A stretch of DNA of 23,305 nucleotides. Source: CALVGQ01 sp964369385. Its GTDB lineage: Bacteria > Bacillota_I > Bacilli_A > Erysipelotrichales > Erysipelotrichaceae. Made by a program: the position numbers and the translations under genes. Under the pieces are notes generated by a model. The model was not told the origin of the DNA and did no database searches. It saw nothing but the letters and a program-made list of their open reading frames with translations. The stretch is from NCBI GenBank assembly GCA_964369385.1, contig CAYJEY010000026.1, forward strand, positions 1 to 23,305, in the 5' to 3' direction. Shown here one piece after another: positions 14,937 through 23,223 of this stretch. Every line of letters starts with the position of its first letter. Positions within the stretch are counted from its first letter, which is position 1.

Positions 14937-16447
14937 TATGTAGTTAAATCGATGATTTTTGTGAAATAGGCTTCCATTGTTTCATCAAGTCCATGAGAAA
15001 CAACTAGATTAATTCCCATTTTATTTTCTGATGTAATTAGTTTGATATAGTTTAGTTTGGCTGCGGAGTCAAGGTTGCTCAACGGTTCATCATAGATCTT
15101 AAAACTTCTGTCTTGACAAAGGTGATATATAATACATAGTTTTTGTCGTTCACCTTCACTTTGTGTTTGAATCTTATCGAAGTTAAAAGTAAATTTATAT
15201 TTAGTTGCAAGTTGCTCAAACTTTGATGTTTTTGCAAGATTAGTCAATGGATAGCATTCCATAATTTGATTATCATTCTGTGGCATATACTCGATATCAT
15301 TATAGTAATCTATTGATTGAACAAGTTCATTATTAATGAATAAGTTTCCACTTGAGAAGATTTTTAGTTGAGCAAGGACTTTAAGTAAGCTTGATTTACC
15401 TACACCATTTGCTCCTTTAATCAATATACTTTCTCCCGCATTTAATGTAATATTATATGAATAATTTAAAAAGTCAAATTTCCCATTTTTCACTTCGACT
15501 TTTTCAATTTTATTCTTTAATGAATTTTTGCTAGGATGAGTAATAATCGAACTTAGCTTATTTGAAATTTCATTATTAGCTTCAATTGTTTTGCTATACT
15601 CAGCAATATCACTTAGTACATAATAAAGGTCACTCATATATGCATAGTAAATCACAATACTTCCAATACTTATAAATTCATAAGTACTTAGTACAAGTAA
15701 GATGATTAAACCAAGTATTTTTTCAATATTGATTAGCTCATTCAATACCAACATAACTAGTGATTTTTTCTTACCAAAGTTGATGTAGGCATTTAGTGAA
15801 TTTTCATGAGCAGGATCATGGTAATATTTAGAAACGTTTTGAATTGTTTTGTCATTCAAAAAATCTTTTAAGTTTACTAAATCAGATACTATAGCAGAGT
15901 AATTTTCTTTTTCTTTTTGTCTAATACGAATCTCATTTTTTAAATTTAACTTTATTTTCTTTCTTAAGAATGAAAAAAGGAGCATCATTGCTAAGTACAA
16001 TAGTGAAATTTGAAAGTTAATGATAAATAAAATAACACAACTCATGATTACTTTTGCATACAATCCAAAACGATTTACACTCGACTCAATAGCTCCGTTC
16101 ATATAACTTGGAACATCATTCTCAAGGATGGATGTTAATCCCTCTTGATGATATACATTAAAAATAGGCAATGAATTTTCAATCACTTGATTAACTATTT
16201 TATCCTTTGTGTTCTGATAAAAATAATTGATGCGTCTGATTTTCACGATGTTATACAAAAGGTGCATTATCACCATGTAGATGATAATAAAAAGAGCTCC
16301 AGTAATTGATTTCATCATGATATTTGCTAAGGAAGGATGATCAATAAAATACTGTATGTAGAGTGGAATGATTATTAATCCAAGCTCTTTAAAAAAACAC
16401 ATGATTTTTTCAATTAAGATGATATGACTTAATTTTCGATCGTACAT
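14936..16447 (-). CDS. ABC exporter subunit with degenerate signature (second of pair)
   Basis: This 503-residue half transporter has a membrane domain in about residues 10-290 and a C-terminal ATPase. ATPase motifs are Walker A GANGVGKSS (345-353), Q-loop MPQND (Q390), Walker B FKIYDE (449-454), D-loop SNLD and H-loop SHG (H485). The signature is QSEGERQ (429-435) instead of LSGGQ. The first Gly of the GG pair is replaced by Glu, so the ATP site it completes is probably weak. I chose the ATG at 16447, because GGGAGGT lies 7 bases before it. The in-frame ATG at 16462 would overlap that ribosome site. It overlaps the upstream subunit gene by 19 bases, which implies coupled translation and a heterodimer. 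The substrate is unknown. Confidence 0.87.
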   Translation of the reverse strand: MYDRKLSHIILIEKIMCFFKELGLIIIPLYIQYFIDHPSLANIMMKSITGALFIIIYMVIMHLLYNIVKIRRINYFYQNTKDKIVNQVIENSLPIFNVYHQEGLTSILENDVPSYMNGAIESSVNRFGLYAKVIMSCVILFIINFQISLLYLAMMLLFSFLRKKIKLNLKNEIRIRQKEKENYSAIVSDLVNLKDFLNDKTIQNVSKYYHDPAHENSLNAYINFGKKKSLVMLVLNELINIEKILGLIILLVLSTYEFISIGSIVIYYAYMSDLYYVLSDIAEYSKTIEANNEISNKLSSIITHPSKNSLKNKIEKVEVKNGKFDFLNYSYNITLNAGESILIKGANGVGKSSLLKVLAQLKIFSSGNLFINNELVQSIDYYNDIEYMPQNDNQIMECYPLTNLAKTSKFEQLATKYKFTFNFDKIQTQSEGERQKLCIIYHLCQDRSFKIYDEPLSNLDSAAKLNYIKLITSENKMGINLVVSHGLDETMEAYFTKIIDLTT

Positions 16448-18000
16448 TTTGATACCTCCCATATTTTTGTTTCTTTAACTTCATAAATGCGATTAAAATA
16501 TGATTTGTTTATACCATGTACATGGTGAGAAATATAGATCATTGTATGTGGTAGTTGCGAGATAAACTCAAGTATTTCACGTTGTAGTTCGATATCTAAT
16601 GAATAGTCAAATTCATCAAGTATTAAAATTGAGAAATTCATATTTAATGCTCGAACAAGTGCAAGTACTTGTTTCTCTCCACCACTTAATAATGAACAAT
16701 CCATACAACTTGAGAGTTTCACTATTTGTTGCTGGAGTTTTGGACCAAATTCAAGGTTTTGCATAGGGACACTATGAAAGAGTGTTACGTTATCTTCAAA
16801 TGATGCTTTAAATACAGCTGTTTTATTTGAAATTAAAAGAATATCAAGATGATTAGATGTAGGATATTTTTCATCAATAACTAGGGAACATTGTCCTGCG
16901 AGACCTTGAATTACATGAACTAAAGATGACTTTCCTGATCCGTTTCCACCAATGACAAGAACTTTATCTTTCTTTTTTATGGCAAAGCGAGCACTATCGA
17001 AGATAATTTTGTCATACTTAAGATGAATGTTGTTCCATTCAATCGATTTAGAAAAGTTTGCATAAAAGTTACTTTCAGAAGGAGGGACTTCATTATTTAT
17101 TATCTGGTTGACTTGCTTTATAGAATAATTTAAAGAATTCATTGCACTAATATTTGAGAAGAAATATTGAATTTGTATAAAAATAACATTTGAAAAGACA
17201 TATAAGGGTAAGATGTTTTCTACACCCATTTGCTTGATAGATATAAAGTATATACATAATACAAAAATAACTAATTGAAAGATAACTGCCAACATAGAAT
17301 TTACGGAGTCAAGAAGAAATAGTAAGGAATTGTATCTGCTGATACTTTTCACTTCGTTTTTTAATAACTGCTGACTATAACTCTTTTCATTTTCTTCATT
17401 ATTAGTTTTCGTGAGATTCTTGGTTAGGAATAATTTATTTAAATAACCAATGTAAGTTTGCTTTGCATCAATTTGCTCTTGTTTTCGTTGAGCAAGATAA
17501 GGTTTTATCATCTGATTTAATCCAACAAAAGTAAAAATAATTAAAAATAGATAAATTATAATTGAAGTGTTCATTAATGAAATCATTGTAGCCAAATACA
17601 CAACAAAACTAATTGCTAGTGCAATTGACTCCATGTAATAAGTAACCCAATCAATATAATTTTGACAATGCTCGTTTATCATTACATACAAGTATTCAAA
17701 TTCTAAATTATGTAGATGAATCATTTTCTTGATGATATGATGGATAAGCTCTTTTAAAAAGATTTTATCTTTAGTGAAGTCTATTCTTAGAATGAAAAAT
17801 AAGAATAAAAGTTGAAGAGAAGATAGAATACCAAAAGCTAGAAGTCCAATAAGTTTATACGAGTTATCTTGTGAGAAGATTATGCTTAACAACTGTGTTG
17901 ATAAAGATAATAAAATTGAATTGATGAAAAACGTTAAGAAATATAAAATAACAATTTTCTTATTTTTTCGAATTATATTAAATACAATGTTATTTTTCAT
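16429..18000 (-). CDS. ABC exporter subunit with altered Q-loop (first of pair)
   Basis: This 523-residue half transporter has a membrane domain in about residues 15-290 and a C-terminal ATPase. ATPase motifs are Walker A GGNGSGKSS (351-359), signature LLSGGEKQ (437-444), Walker B ILILDE (458-463), D-loop YSLD and H-loop SHH (H492). At the Q-loop the sequence reads LLISNKTAVF, with Asn392 where Gln is expected. It has a full signature and catalytic Glu, complementing the partner that lacks the signature. The ribosome site AGAGGG lies before the ATG, and a promoter is visible about 60-90 bases upstream. No peptidase or substrate-binding domain is present. The role is export of an unknown compound. 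Confidence 0.87.
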   Translation of the reverse strand: MKNNIVFNIIRKNKKIVILYFLTFFINSILLSLSTQLLSIIFSQDNSYKLIGLLAFGILSSLQLLFLFFILRIDFTKDKIFLKELIHHIIKKMIHLHNLEFEYLYVMINEHCQNYIDWVTYYMESIALAISFVVYLATMISLMNTSIIIYLFLIIFTFVGLNQMIKPYLAQRKQEQIDAKQTYIGYLNKLFLTKNLTKTNNEENEKSYSQQLLKNEVKSISRYNSLLFLLDSVNSMLAVIFQLVIFVLCIYFISIKQMGVENILPLYVFSNVIFIQIQYFFSNISAMNSLNYSIKQVNQIINNEVPPSESNFYANFSKSIEWNNIHLKYDKIIFDSARFAIKKKDKVLVIGGNGSGKSSLVHVIQGLAGQCSLVIDEKYPTSNHLDILLISNKTAVFKASFEDNVTLFHSVPMQNLEFGPKLQQQIVKLSSCMDCSLLSGGEKQVLALVRALNMNFSILILDEFDYSLDIELQREILEFISQLPHTMIYISHHVHGINKSYFNRIYEVKETKIWEVSKCTIEN

Positions 18001-18060
18001 ATAAACCCTCTTTCTGCAATGACTTTTATATACGTAGAAGATTGGTACAACAATAGTTGA

Positions 18061-18089
18061 ATTATATAATATTATAAGAAAATAATGAA
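18061..18089 (-). promoter_or_regulatory. promoter of the second ABC exporter operon
   Basis: On the minus strand, TTCATT (18089-18084), 17 bases, then TATAAT (18066-18061). The leader to the ATG at 18000 is about 55 bases. Confidence 0.55.
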
Positions 18090-18129
18090 GTATAAAATCT
18101 ATTATGCATTTGTAGACATGTATTGATAC

Positions 18130-18158
18130 TTGTAGAAAAAAGTAGATTAATGTACAAT
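18130..18158 (+). promoter_or_regulatory. promoter of the 129-residue gene
   Basis: TTGTAG (18130-18135), 17 bases, then TACAAT (18153-18158). A leader of about 100 bases precedes the AGGGAGG ribosome site at about 18255-18261. Confidence 0.5.
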
Positions 18159-18267
18159 ATATTTATCAAATATGGCAATTTTTTTACTAACTCATCTAGC
18201 TTTATTTCAAAAATAAAATGGAAGAAACTGGTAATTTTTATAATTATAAAAGAACAGGGAGGTTTTT

Positions 18268-18657
18268 ATGGAAAATGTATTTGTAGTATCAAAGAATATG
18301 AACGACTGTATTGAGTTCGATAAAACAAATAAGTTATGGAGAAAGTATGGTAGTAATGAAGTTTATCGATATGATGAACTTGAAAAAGTATCGGTAATCG
18401 ATAAGACAACAGAATCTGATAGTAAACGTGGATTTAGAAATGCAATTGCCAATATTGCTGCACCAGCTTCTTATATAGGACCGAGTGATAATGTTTGGAT
18501 AATGATTACAATAAAGTTGAAAAGTGGAGTTACAGTTGAAATACCAGTAAAAGATGAAATTTATCAGCAAGGAACATTAGATTATTATAAGTATAGAGAA
18601 ATTGGTGAAGAAATTAAAAAGAAACTGATTTTCGTAAAGAAAAACAGAGTGGATTAA
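18268..18657 (+). CDS. protein of unknown function (129 residues)
   Basis: I do not recognise this protein with certainty. It is soluble-looking, with an N-terminal beta-like segment (VVSKNMNDCIEFDKTNKLWR), a YRYDELEKVSVIDK stretch, and a small-residue patch FRNAIANIAAPASYIGP. A beta hairpin IMITIKLKSGVTVEIPV and a basic helical end follow. This order loosely recalls the C-terminal part of DUF4428/SHOCT-type proteins, which share a 'Y-dei-d-el' strand, a Gly/Ala patch and an 'I-l----v-i' hairpin. The similarity is weak. The ribosome site AGGGAGG is strong. It is divergent from the second ABC exporter operon and followed by its own terminator. Confidence 0.7.
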   Translation: MENVFVVSKNMNDCIEFDKTNKLWRKYGSNEVYRYDELEKVSVIDKTTESDSKRGFRNAIANIAAPASYIGPSDNVWIMITIKLKSGVTVEIPVKDEIYQQGTLDYYKYREIGEEIKKKLIFVKKNRVD

Positions 18658-18667
18658 ACGTTAAAAT

Positions 18668-18699
18668 AAGTATTAGCAATTATATGCTAATGCTTTTTT
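18668..18699 (+). terminator. intrinsic terminator after the 129-residue gene
   Basis: AAGTATTAGCA (18668-18678) pairs with TGCTAATGCTT (18685-18695) around ATTATA, with one G-T pair, and runs into six T. It lies 10 bases after the stop codon. Confidence 0.85.
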
Positions 18700-18789
18700 A
18701 TATCCAATAGTATCAATTAAATAATATTTATGATGAGGAAGCAGGTAATAGTTAAAGGTACAATCCGGGTATTCAAATTCAAAGAGTTA

Positions 18790-18825
18790 AAAAACGACCA
18801 TACAATTGACTTTGTATGATCGTTT
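18790..18825 (-). terminator. terminator of the two-component operon
   Basis: AAACGA-C-CATACAA pairs with TTGTATG-A-TCGTTT, with one mismatch. On the minus strand the stem ends in a run of six T, so it terminates transcription coming from the sensor kinase gene. It lies 33 bases beyond that gene's stop. Confidence 0.85.
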
Positions 18826-18857
18826 AATAATATAAATATTTAAATACTATAAGTTCT

Positions 18858-20429
18858 TTATTCTTCTGGGATGAAATTTATTTCCTGTTGTACTATTGGC
18901 AGAGTAAAAGTAAAACAAGAACCTTTTTTGACTTCACTTTCTACTGTTATAGTACCACCATGTGCCTCTACAATGTATTTTGAAATAAACAGTCCAAGAC
19001 CATTCCCCGTATCGATTTCGGCTGTTTTCGGGGCGCTGTGGAATCGTTCAAATATAAATGGAATTTGCTCTGGAGGGATTCCTTCTCCTGTGTCATGTAC
19101 TGAAACTGCAACCATATTATCTCTTTCTTCTAAAGAAATGGTTATGACACCATATTTTGTATATCGTGAAGCATTACTAATGAGGTTGACAAGAACCTGA
19201 ATAATCCTCATTTTATCACAGTTCACTGTAGGCATAGAAGGGTTTGGAATAAAGCGAAGTTTGTTGTAGTTTTTAGAAAAAATAGGGTAATAAGTGTTCA
19301 TTGTTGCTTGTATCATTTCCGTAATGGAAGTAGGTAAAGGTTCGATTGACATTTGACCCTCATCTATTCGACCAATATCTAAAAGCTGTTTTACCATTAG
19401 TGCCATACGTTCGGTTTCACCACTAATTAAATCCATACTTCTTTCTATCTCGCCGATTGCTGCACCTGTGGCAAGATTTTTTTTACCAAGCTGCATATGA
19501 CTTAATATAACGTTGAGTGGAGTTTTTAATTCATGCGATACATTAGAGAGAAACTCGGTTTTCATTTCATTAACACGAGCAAGCATGGCTTTTTCTTCTT
19601 CGGCACGAATTAAAAGTTCTCTTTGTTCACGCTCACGTTTATCAACCGGTGCACTGACAGTGATACTTAGTTTTTTTGCGAAATAGAGAATGGTTAAAAT
19701 TAGTATAGCAACTAAGATAATTAAAGAAACAATCCCATACAGAAGTATCTGATCGATACTTTTTCGAGACGCTTCCAATTGCATTTCAATGACATTTGCC
19801 ATCAAATCGATTGAAGTTGTGGTCTGTGTCGAAGTGGTGAAAATACCAAGTTGTGAGCCATCTTCAAGCGTCTGCCAAGTGAGGAAAAAATGCTCGCTAT
19901 CTGCATATTGAGAATAGACATTGCTATCAACATTTGTTAATAAAGTCTCCTTAAAAGAAGTAATATCAGGAGTTGAACAAAATAACTCTGCCATATTAGG
20001 TAAAATAAGTGCTTCAATCTGTTCAGTCAAATCTTGCGGTGTTGTTCCATATTGATCGCTTACAAATTGAATTTCGCCATCCTGAGCTAAGAAAAACACA
20101 TAGTTCATTAACGAAAACATGTTCTTTGAATTGTGTTCAACCTGATTTATTGCATTATCTAAATCTTCTTGTGTATCTATACTTCCATCTTGATAAGTAA
20201 TATCTGTAAGCATAATAATCAAGTGGTGAGCAAGCAATTCATTTTGAGCAAATCCTGAATATGTAAATTCCCTTAAATCATTGAAAATGATAGTGTTGTT
20301 TTCTTCATTTTGATTTAAAAGACTTGTTATTACAAGAAAACCGACAATGATTAAAATTAAAAGGGGTATGATTGCAACGGTAAGCATGACTTGTCTAAGT
20401 CTAGTTTTTAATGGTTTGTTTTCGTTCAT
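18858..20429 (-). CDS. sensor histidine kinase
   Basis: This 523-residue membrane sensor kinase has transmembrane helix 1 at about residues 13-37 and an extracytoplasmic domain of about 190 residues (38-225). Helix 2 is at 228-250 and a short linker helix at 262-290. The HisKA box is VSHELKTPL with phospho-accepting His299. The ATPase has N-box NLISNASRY (415-423), G1 DTGEG (446-450), F-box FIFERF (458-463) and G2 GNGLGL (475-480). All catalytic residues are present. The outer domain (for example FFLAQDGEIQFVSDQ) suggests a Cache-like sensor fold; the ligand is unknown. It lies 23 bases after the response regulator gene, with an AGAGGA ribosome site, in one operon. GC looks higher than in neighbouring genes. 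Confidence 0.95.
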   Translation of the reverse strand: MNENKPLKTRLRQVMLTVAIIPLLILIIVGFLVITSLLNQNEENNTIIFNDLREFTYSGFAQNELLAHHLIIMLTDITYQDGSIDTQEDLDNAINQVEHNSKNMFSLMNYVFFLAQDGEIQFVSDQYGTTPQDLTEQIEALILPNMAELFCSTPDITSFKETLLTNVDSNVYSQYADSEHFFLTWQTLEDGSQLGIFTTSTQTTTSIDLMANVIEMQLEASRKSIDQILLYGIVSLIILVAILILTILYFAKKLSITVSAPVDKREREQRELLIRAEEEKAMLARVNEMKTEFLSNVSHELKTPLNVILSHMQLGKKNLATGAAIGEIERSMDLISGETERMALMVKQLLDIGRIDEGQMSIEPLPTSITEMIQATMNTYYPIFSKNYNKLRFIPNPSMPTVNCDKMRIIQVLVNLISNASRYTKYGVITISLEERDNMVAVSVHDTGEGIPPEQIPFIFERFHSAPKTAEIDTGNGLGLFISKYIVEAHGGTITVESEVKKGSCFTFTLPIVQQEINFIPEE

Positions 20430-20452
20430 ATATCTTAATCCTCTTTATTATC

Positions 20453-21151
20453 TTAAAGTGCACTTTGTAATCTTAAAAAGACATAGCCACCTGCACTCGT
20501 GGTCATAATCTCAAAATACCCTTCTTCTTGAAAACGCATTTTTTGGCGAAGTCTTGAGATGGTTACACGAACCGTAGAACCCATGGTTTCAGGATTTTCT
20601 TTCCAAATTGCTTTAAAGAGTGCTGTCTGAGAGAATTCTTGACCATTTCGCTCTGCTAAATAACAGAGAATTTGAAACTCTTTTGGAGTAAGTTGGATTT
20701 CTTTTCCAGAAAGCAATACACGCCCTATATCTTTATCAAGAAGTAGAGGTGGTAAAAAAAACTGACCTGTGCTTTGTTTGTTTCGTCTGAGTTGAGCGGC
20801 AATACGCGCTGATAATATTTCAATGCTGTATGGTTTTATAACATAATCTTCCGCACCGTTTTGTAATCCTTGTAGTATATGTTCATTATCATCGAGGCAG
20901 GTCAAAAATATGATAGGTGCGGTATTGTTTCTGCGAAATTCTGTGCAAAAATCAAGTCCCGAACCATCAGGTAGCATTATATCAAGAAGAAGTAAATCAG
21001 GCGGATTTTCCCATATCCGATGACGTGCTTCTTCTAGTGTAGTTGCGCTAAAAACCTCATATCCTAAAGCAGTTAAATGTTGTGCATTAACTTCTAATAC
21101 ATCTGTTTCATCTTCGACAAGCAGTATTCTATCGAGATATTTTTCATTCAT
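20453..21151 (-). CDS. OmpR/PhoB-type response regulator
   Basis: This 232-residue DNA-binding regulator has an N-terminal receiver with acidic pocket E13/D14, phospho-accepting Asp57 in LLLLDIMLPDG, T84 and K106 (VIKPY). The C-terminal winged helix covers about residues 135-230 (IQLTPKEFQILCYLAERNG, recognition region TVRVTISRLRQK). It is the cognate partner of the sensor kinase encoded 23 bases downstream. The ribosome site GGAGGG lies before the ATG. The operon has a clear promoter at 21197-21225. Targets may include its own operon or the divergent genes at 21363 onward, but no shared repeat was recognised by eye. Confidence 0.95.
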   Translation of the reverse strand: MNEKYLDRILLVEDETDVLEVNAQHLTALGYEVFSATTLEEARHRIWENPPDLLLLDIMLPDGSGLDFCTEFRRNNTAPIIFLTCLDDNEHILQGLQNGAEDYVIKPYSIEILSARIAAQLRRNKQSTGQFFLPPLLLDKDIGRVLLSGKEIQLTPKEFQILCYLAERNGQEFSQTALFKAIWKENPETMGSTVRVTISRLRQKMRFQEEGYFEIMTTSAGGYVFLRLQSAL

Positions 21152-21196
21152 ATATAATCCCTCCGAGTTGCTAAAATTGTCATGATATTAATTTTA

Positions 21197-21225
21197 ATTC
21201 TACTTTGTTTTTAGAATTTATTCAA
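21197..21225 (-). promoter_or_regulatory. promoter of the two-component operon
   Basis: On the minus strand, TTGAAT (21225-21220), exactly 17 bases, then TAGAAT (21202-21197). The leader is about 40 bases to the ATG at 21151. Confidence 0.65.
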
Positions 21226-21362
21226 GATAGGTAGCTTGGGAATTGCGGTTAAATTTTTGTAACAATCAAGCTGAGCTTTTTTGTATTGTGCTATGGTTTA
21301 ATTGACAAGGGATAAATAATCTAAAATTACCGACAAATTTTTAAATAAGAGGAGGGGAGGAT

Positions 21363-21716
21363 ATGACGAAACCAAAAGTATTGTTAGTAGCAGATGATGA
21401 TTTATTATTAAGCTCCATGAAATCAATGATGGACAAGACTGACTATGAGGTAATGCTATGTGGTGATTTAAGTGATGCAAAGAATTTATCAAAGGAATTT
21501 ATTGTAAGATCTATTGTAATTGAAAAGGATTTCCCAATAGATGAACTCATCACGTTTATTGTCACTGTCAAAAGTGAGTTACCAAAGCCTGGAATTATCA
21601 TCCTATCAGACTGCGAAAACGAAATTAATCTGCTGCGAGCTGGTGCAGATGATTGGCTAATAAAGCCTTTTAAGATGCCGATATTTCTTGCAAAGCTTGC
21701 GGTACTGTGTAGATAA
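21363..21716 (+). CDS. stand-alone receiver domain, Glu in place of the phospho-accepting Asp
   Basis: This 117-residue protein is a single receiver domain without an output domain. The core is recognisable: VLLVADDD (acidic D11-D13), IIILSD with S82 at the Thr/Ser position, GADDWLIKPF with K101, and IEKDFP where the phospho site should be. The residue four before the conserved Pro58 is Glu54, not Asp. Asp-to-Glu changes often mimic the phosphorylated state, so it may be locked active. It might also be the truncated remains of an OmpR-type regulator, since it stops at the usual linker. The ribosome site GAGGGGAGG is strong. It is divergent from the two-component operon and probably precedes the next two genes in one unit. 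Confidence 0.85.
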   Translation: MTKPKVLLVADDDLLLSSMKSMMDKTDYEVMLCGDLSDAKNLSKEFIVRSIVIEKDFPIDELITFIVTVKSELPKPGIIILSDCENEINLLRAGADDWLIKPFKMPIFLAKLAVLCR

Positions 21717-21773
21717 ACTGCACAGAAAATGTAATTTAATATTTAATACAATAGATGAAAAGGAGGATGATAT

Positions 21774-21953
21774 ATGATGACTATTGCGTTCATATTGTTA
21801 CTTAGTTGCATAGTAGGGATATATCTACTGCTTAAGCATCGAAACAGTGTGAACACTATCATTAAATGTTTATTGATAATTGTGTTTGGTATAGTGAGTA
21901 TTTTGTCGGTGGGATACATCTTACTTACACTTTTATTCGTAAAAGCATTATAA
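21774..21953 (+). CDS. small two-helix membrane protein (59 residues)
   Basis: A perfect AAGGAGG site (21760-21766) precedes the ATG at 21774, so this short frame is very likely translated. A second ATG at 21777 follows directly. The product has two hydrophobic helices (about residues 3-20 and 31-57) joined by the basic loop KHRNSVNTIIK. I do not recognise a family. It lies 57 bases after the receiver gene and 28 bases before a lipoprotein gene on the same strand, so the three are likely one operon. A hairpin membrane peptide next to a receiver-like protein might modulate a membrane sensor, but this is speculation. Confidence 0.75.
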   Translation: MMTIAFILLLSCIVGIYLLLKHRNSVNTIIKCLLIIVFGIVSILSVGYILLTLLFVKAL

Positions 21954-21981
21954 GGGTGAAACAGAAAAGGAGAAATAGAAC

Positions 21982-23223
21982 ATGAAAAATACGTTGAAAA
22001 AAATGTTAAGTATTCTAGCATTCATGATTTGTGTTGTAGTTTTAATCACAGCATGTGATGAAGGAGGTGAGCTATCCAATGGAGATAGTACACCAATAGA
22101 AAATGCCACAGATGAAACTGTTGTGGATGAAAATGAAAGTGAAGTTGATGAACTTTTTGGTACTTGGGTACATAGTTTTGATAATGTAGTAGTTTCCTTT
22201 GATGGAATCAATGAATACATGTTATCTGTAGACGGAAATGTTTCAGTGAATGAGTATGAATATAAAAATGAGAGTTTAGTATTGTACGAAAACTCTGAGA
22301 TATTGGATGAGGGATACATTGATTTTGAAGGGGACTTAGTTCTTGATGGATACAGTGGCTGGTTTGAAAAAGAGGTAGATTACAGCAGTGATGAAACCAA
22401 CAATCAAACAGTGAATCACGGAACTAATGAAAATGTAGATGTTGTACTGGATGATCGATTTTTAGGTACTTGGTATCATGTAGAAAACAATATCACATTT
22501 ACATTTTATGATGACTTAACCTATGCATATAGTGGAGATCTTGGTAGTGGTGAAGGTGGCTTCAGCTTTGATGGAAATATTATTTATTTTGATGAAAATA
22601 GTCCGGAAGATTTTATACAGGCATATTTTGATGAAGATGATGATTTAGTAATTGCAGACATGAGATTGTGGTTTGAGCGTGAACAAAATAGTGATATGTT
22701 AGTCGAAGCTCAGAGCAGGCAGTCGATTGGTGGCTCATGGACTAATATAGACGGGGTTCAAACATTTGAATTTTATGATGATGGTACTTATAGCTACTTC
22801 GATGGCGCAATTATCATTGAGGGGTACTATCGAGCTGATCATGAGTACAATGTATTAACTTTAGATGATGAAAATTCGGCGACGTACACACCAGAAATTG
22901 ATTTGATTGATTTTTATAATAATTATGGTGTGTTCTTTAAAAATGAAGCACGGTTAAGAGCTGAAGATGTAAATCTAGTAGGTACATGGGCATTTGGTGA
23001 AACCGAGGCAGTTGGAGCACTTCTGCATTTCTATGATGATGGAACTTATGATGCAGAAAAATGCCATAACGTAGGAGGTGGACTGTTTGGTGGGACATAC
23101 TCTGTAGATGGAGTGAACGTAACGCTTAGTGAGGACACGAATGAAGAGACATTCATTATCTATACAGATCGTTCGATGGTAGGTAGTAATTCTAAAAATA
23201 TACAATTTAACAAAGTAGAGTAG
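21982..23223 (+). CDS. lipoprotein with four GTW...DGTY repeats (DUF5640/lipocalin-like)
   Basis: This 413-residue surface lipoprotein has a signal peptide ending LITAC (lipid Cys25), an acidic linker (26-55), then four repeats of about 75-95 residues. They begin LFGTW (about 58), FLGTW (160), IGGSW (249) and LVGTW (332). Each repeat has a following (T/L)F-F-DD-TY-like strand (FTFYDDLTYAY, FEFYDDGTYSY, LHFYDDGTYDA) and usually ends with a (L/G)WFE(K/R)E or VFFKNE motif. The pattern 'GTW ... f..dGty' is that of DUF5640 and related lipocalin-like small beta barrels. The first copy is the most diverged. The protein is very acidic. Ligand and function are unknown. An AAGGAG site precedes the ATG by 9 bases. 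Confidence 0.87.
   Translation: MKNTLKKMLSILAFMICVVVLITACDEGGELSNGDSTPIENATDETVVDENESEVDELFGTWVHSFDNVVVSFDGINEYMLSVDGNVSVNEYEYKNESLVLYENSEILDEGYIDFEGDLVLDGYSGWFEKEVDYSSDETNNQTVNHGTNENVDVVLDDRFLGTWYHVENNITFTFYDDLTYAYSGDLGSGEGGFSFDGNIIYFDENSPEDFIQAYFDEDDDLVIADMRLWFEREQNSDMLVEAQSRQSIGGSWTNIDGVQTFEFYDDGTYSYFDGAIIIEGYYRADHEYNVLTLDDENSATYTPEIDLIDFYNNYGVFFKNEARLRAEDVNLVGTWAFGETEAVGALLHFYDDGTYDAEKCHNVGGGLFGGTYSVDGVNVTLSEDTNEETFIIYTDRSMVGSNSKNIQFNKVE

Noticed and set aside
18123..18314. 63-residue plus-strand frame overlapping the 129-residue gene
   Set aside because: It has no ribosome site, covers the promoter of the 129-residue gene and runs into it in another frame.
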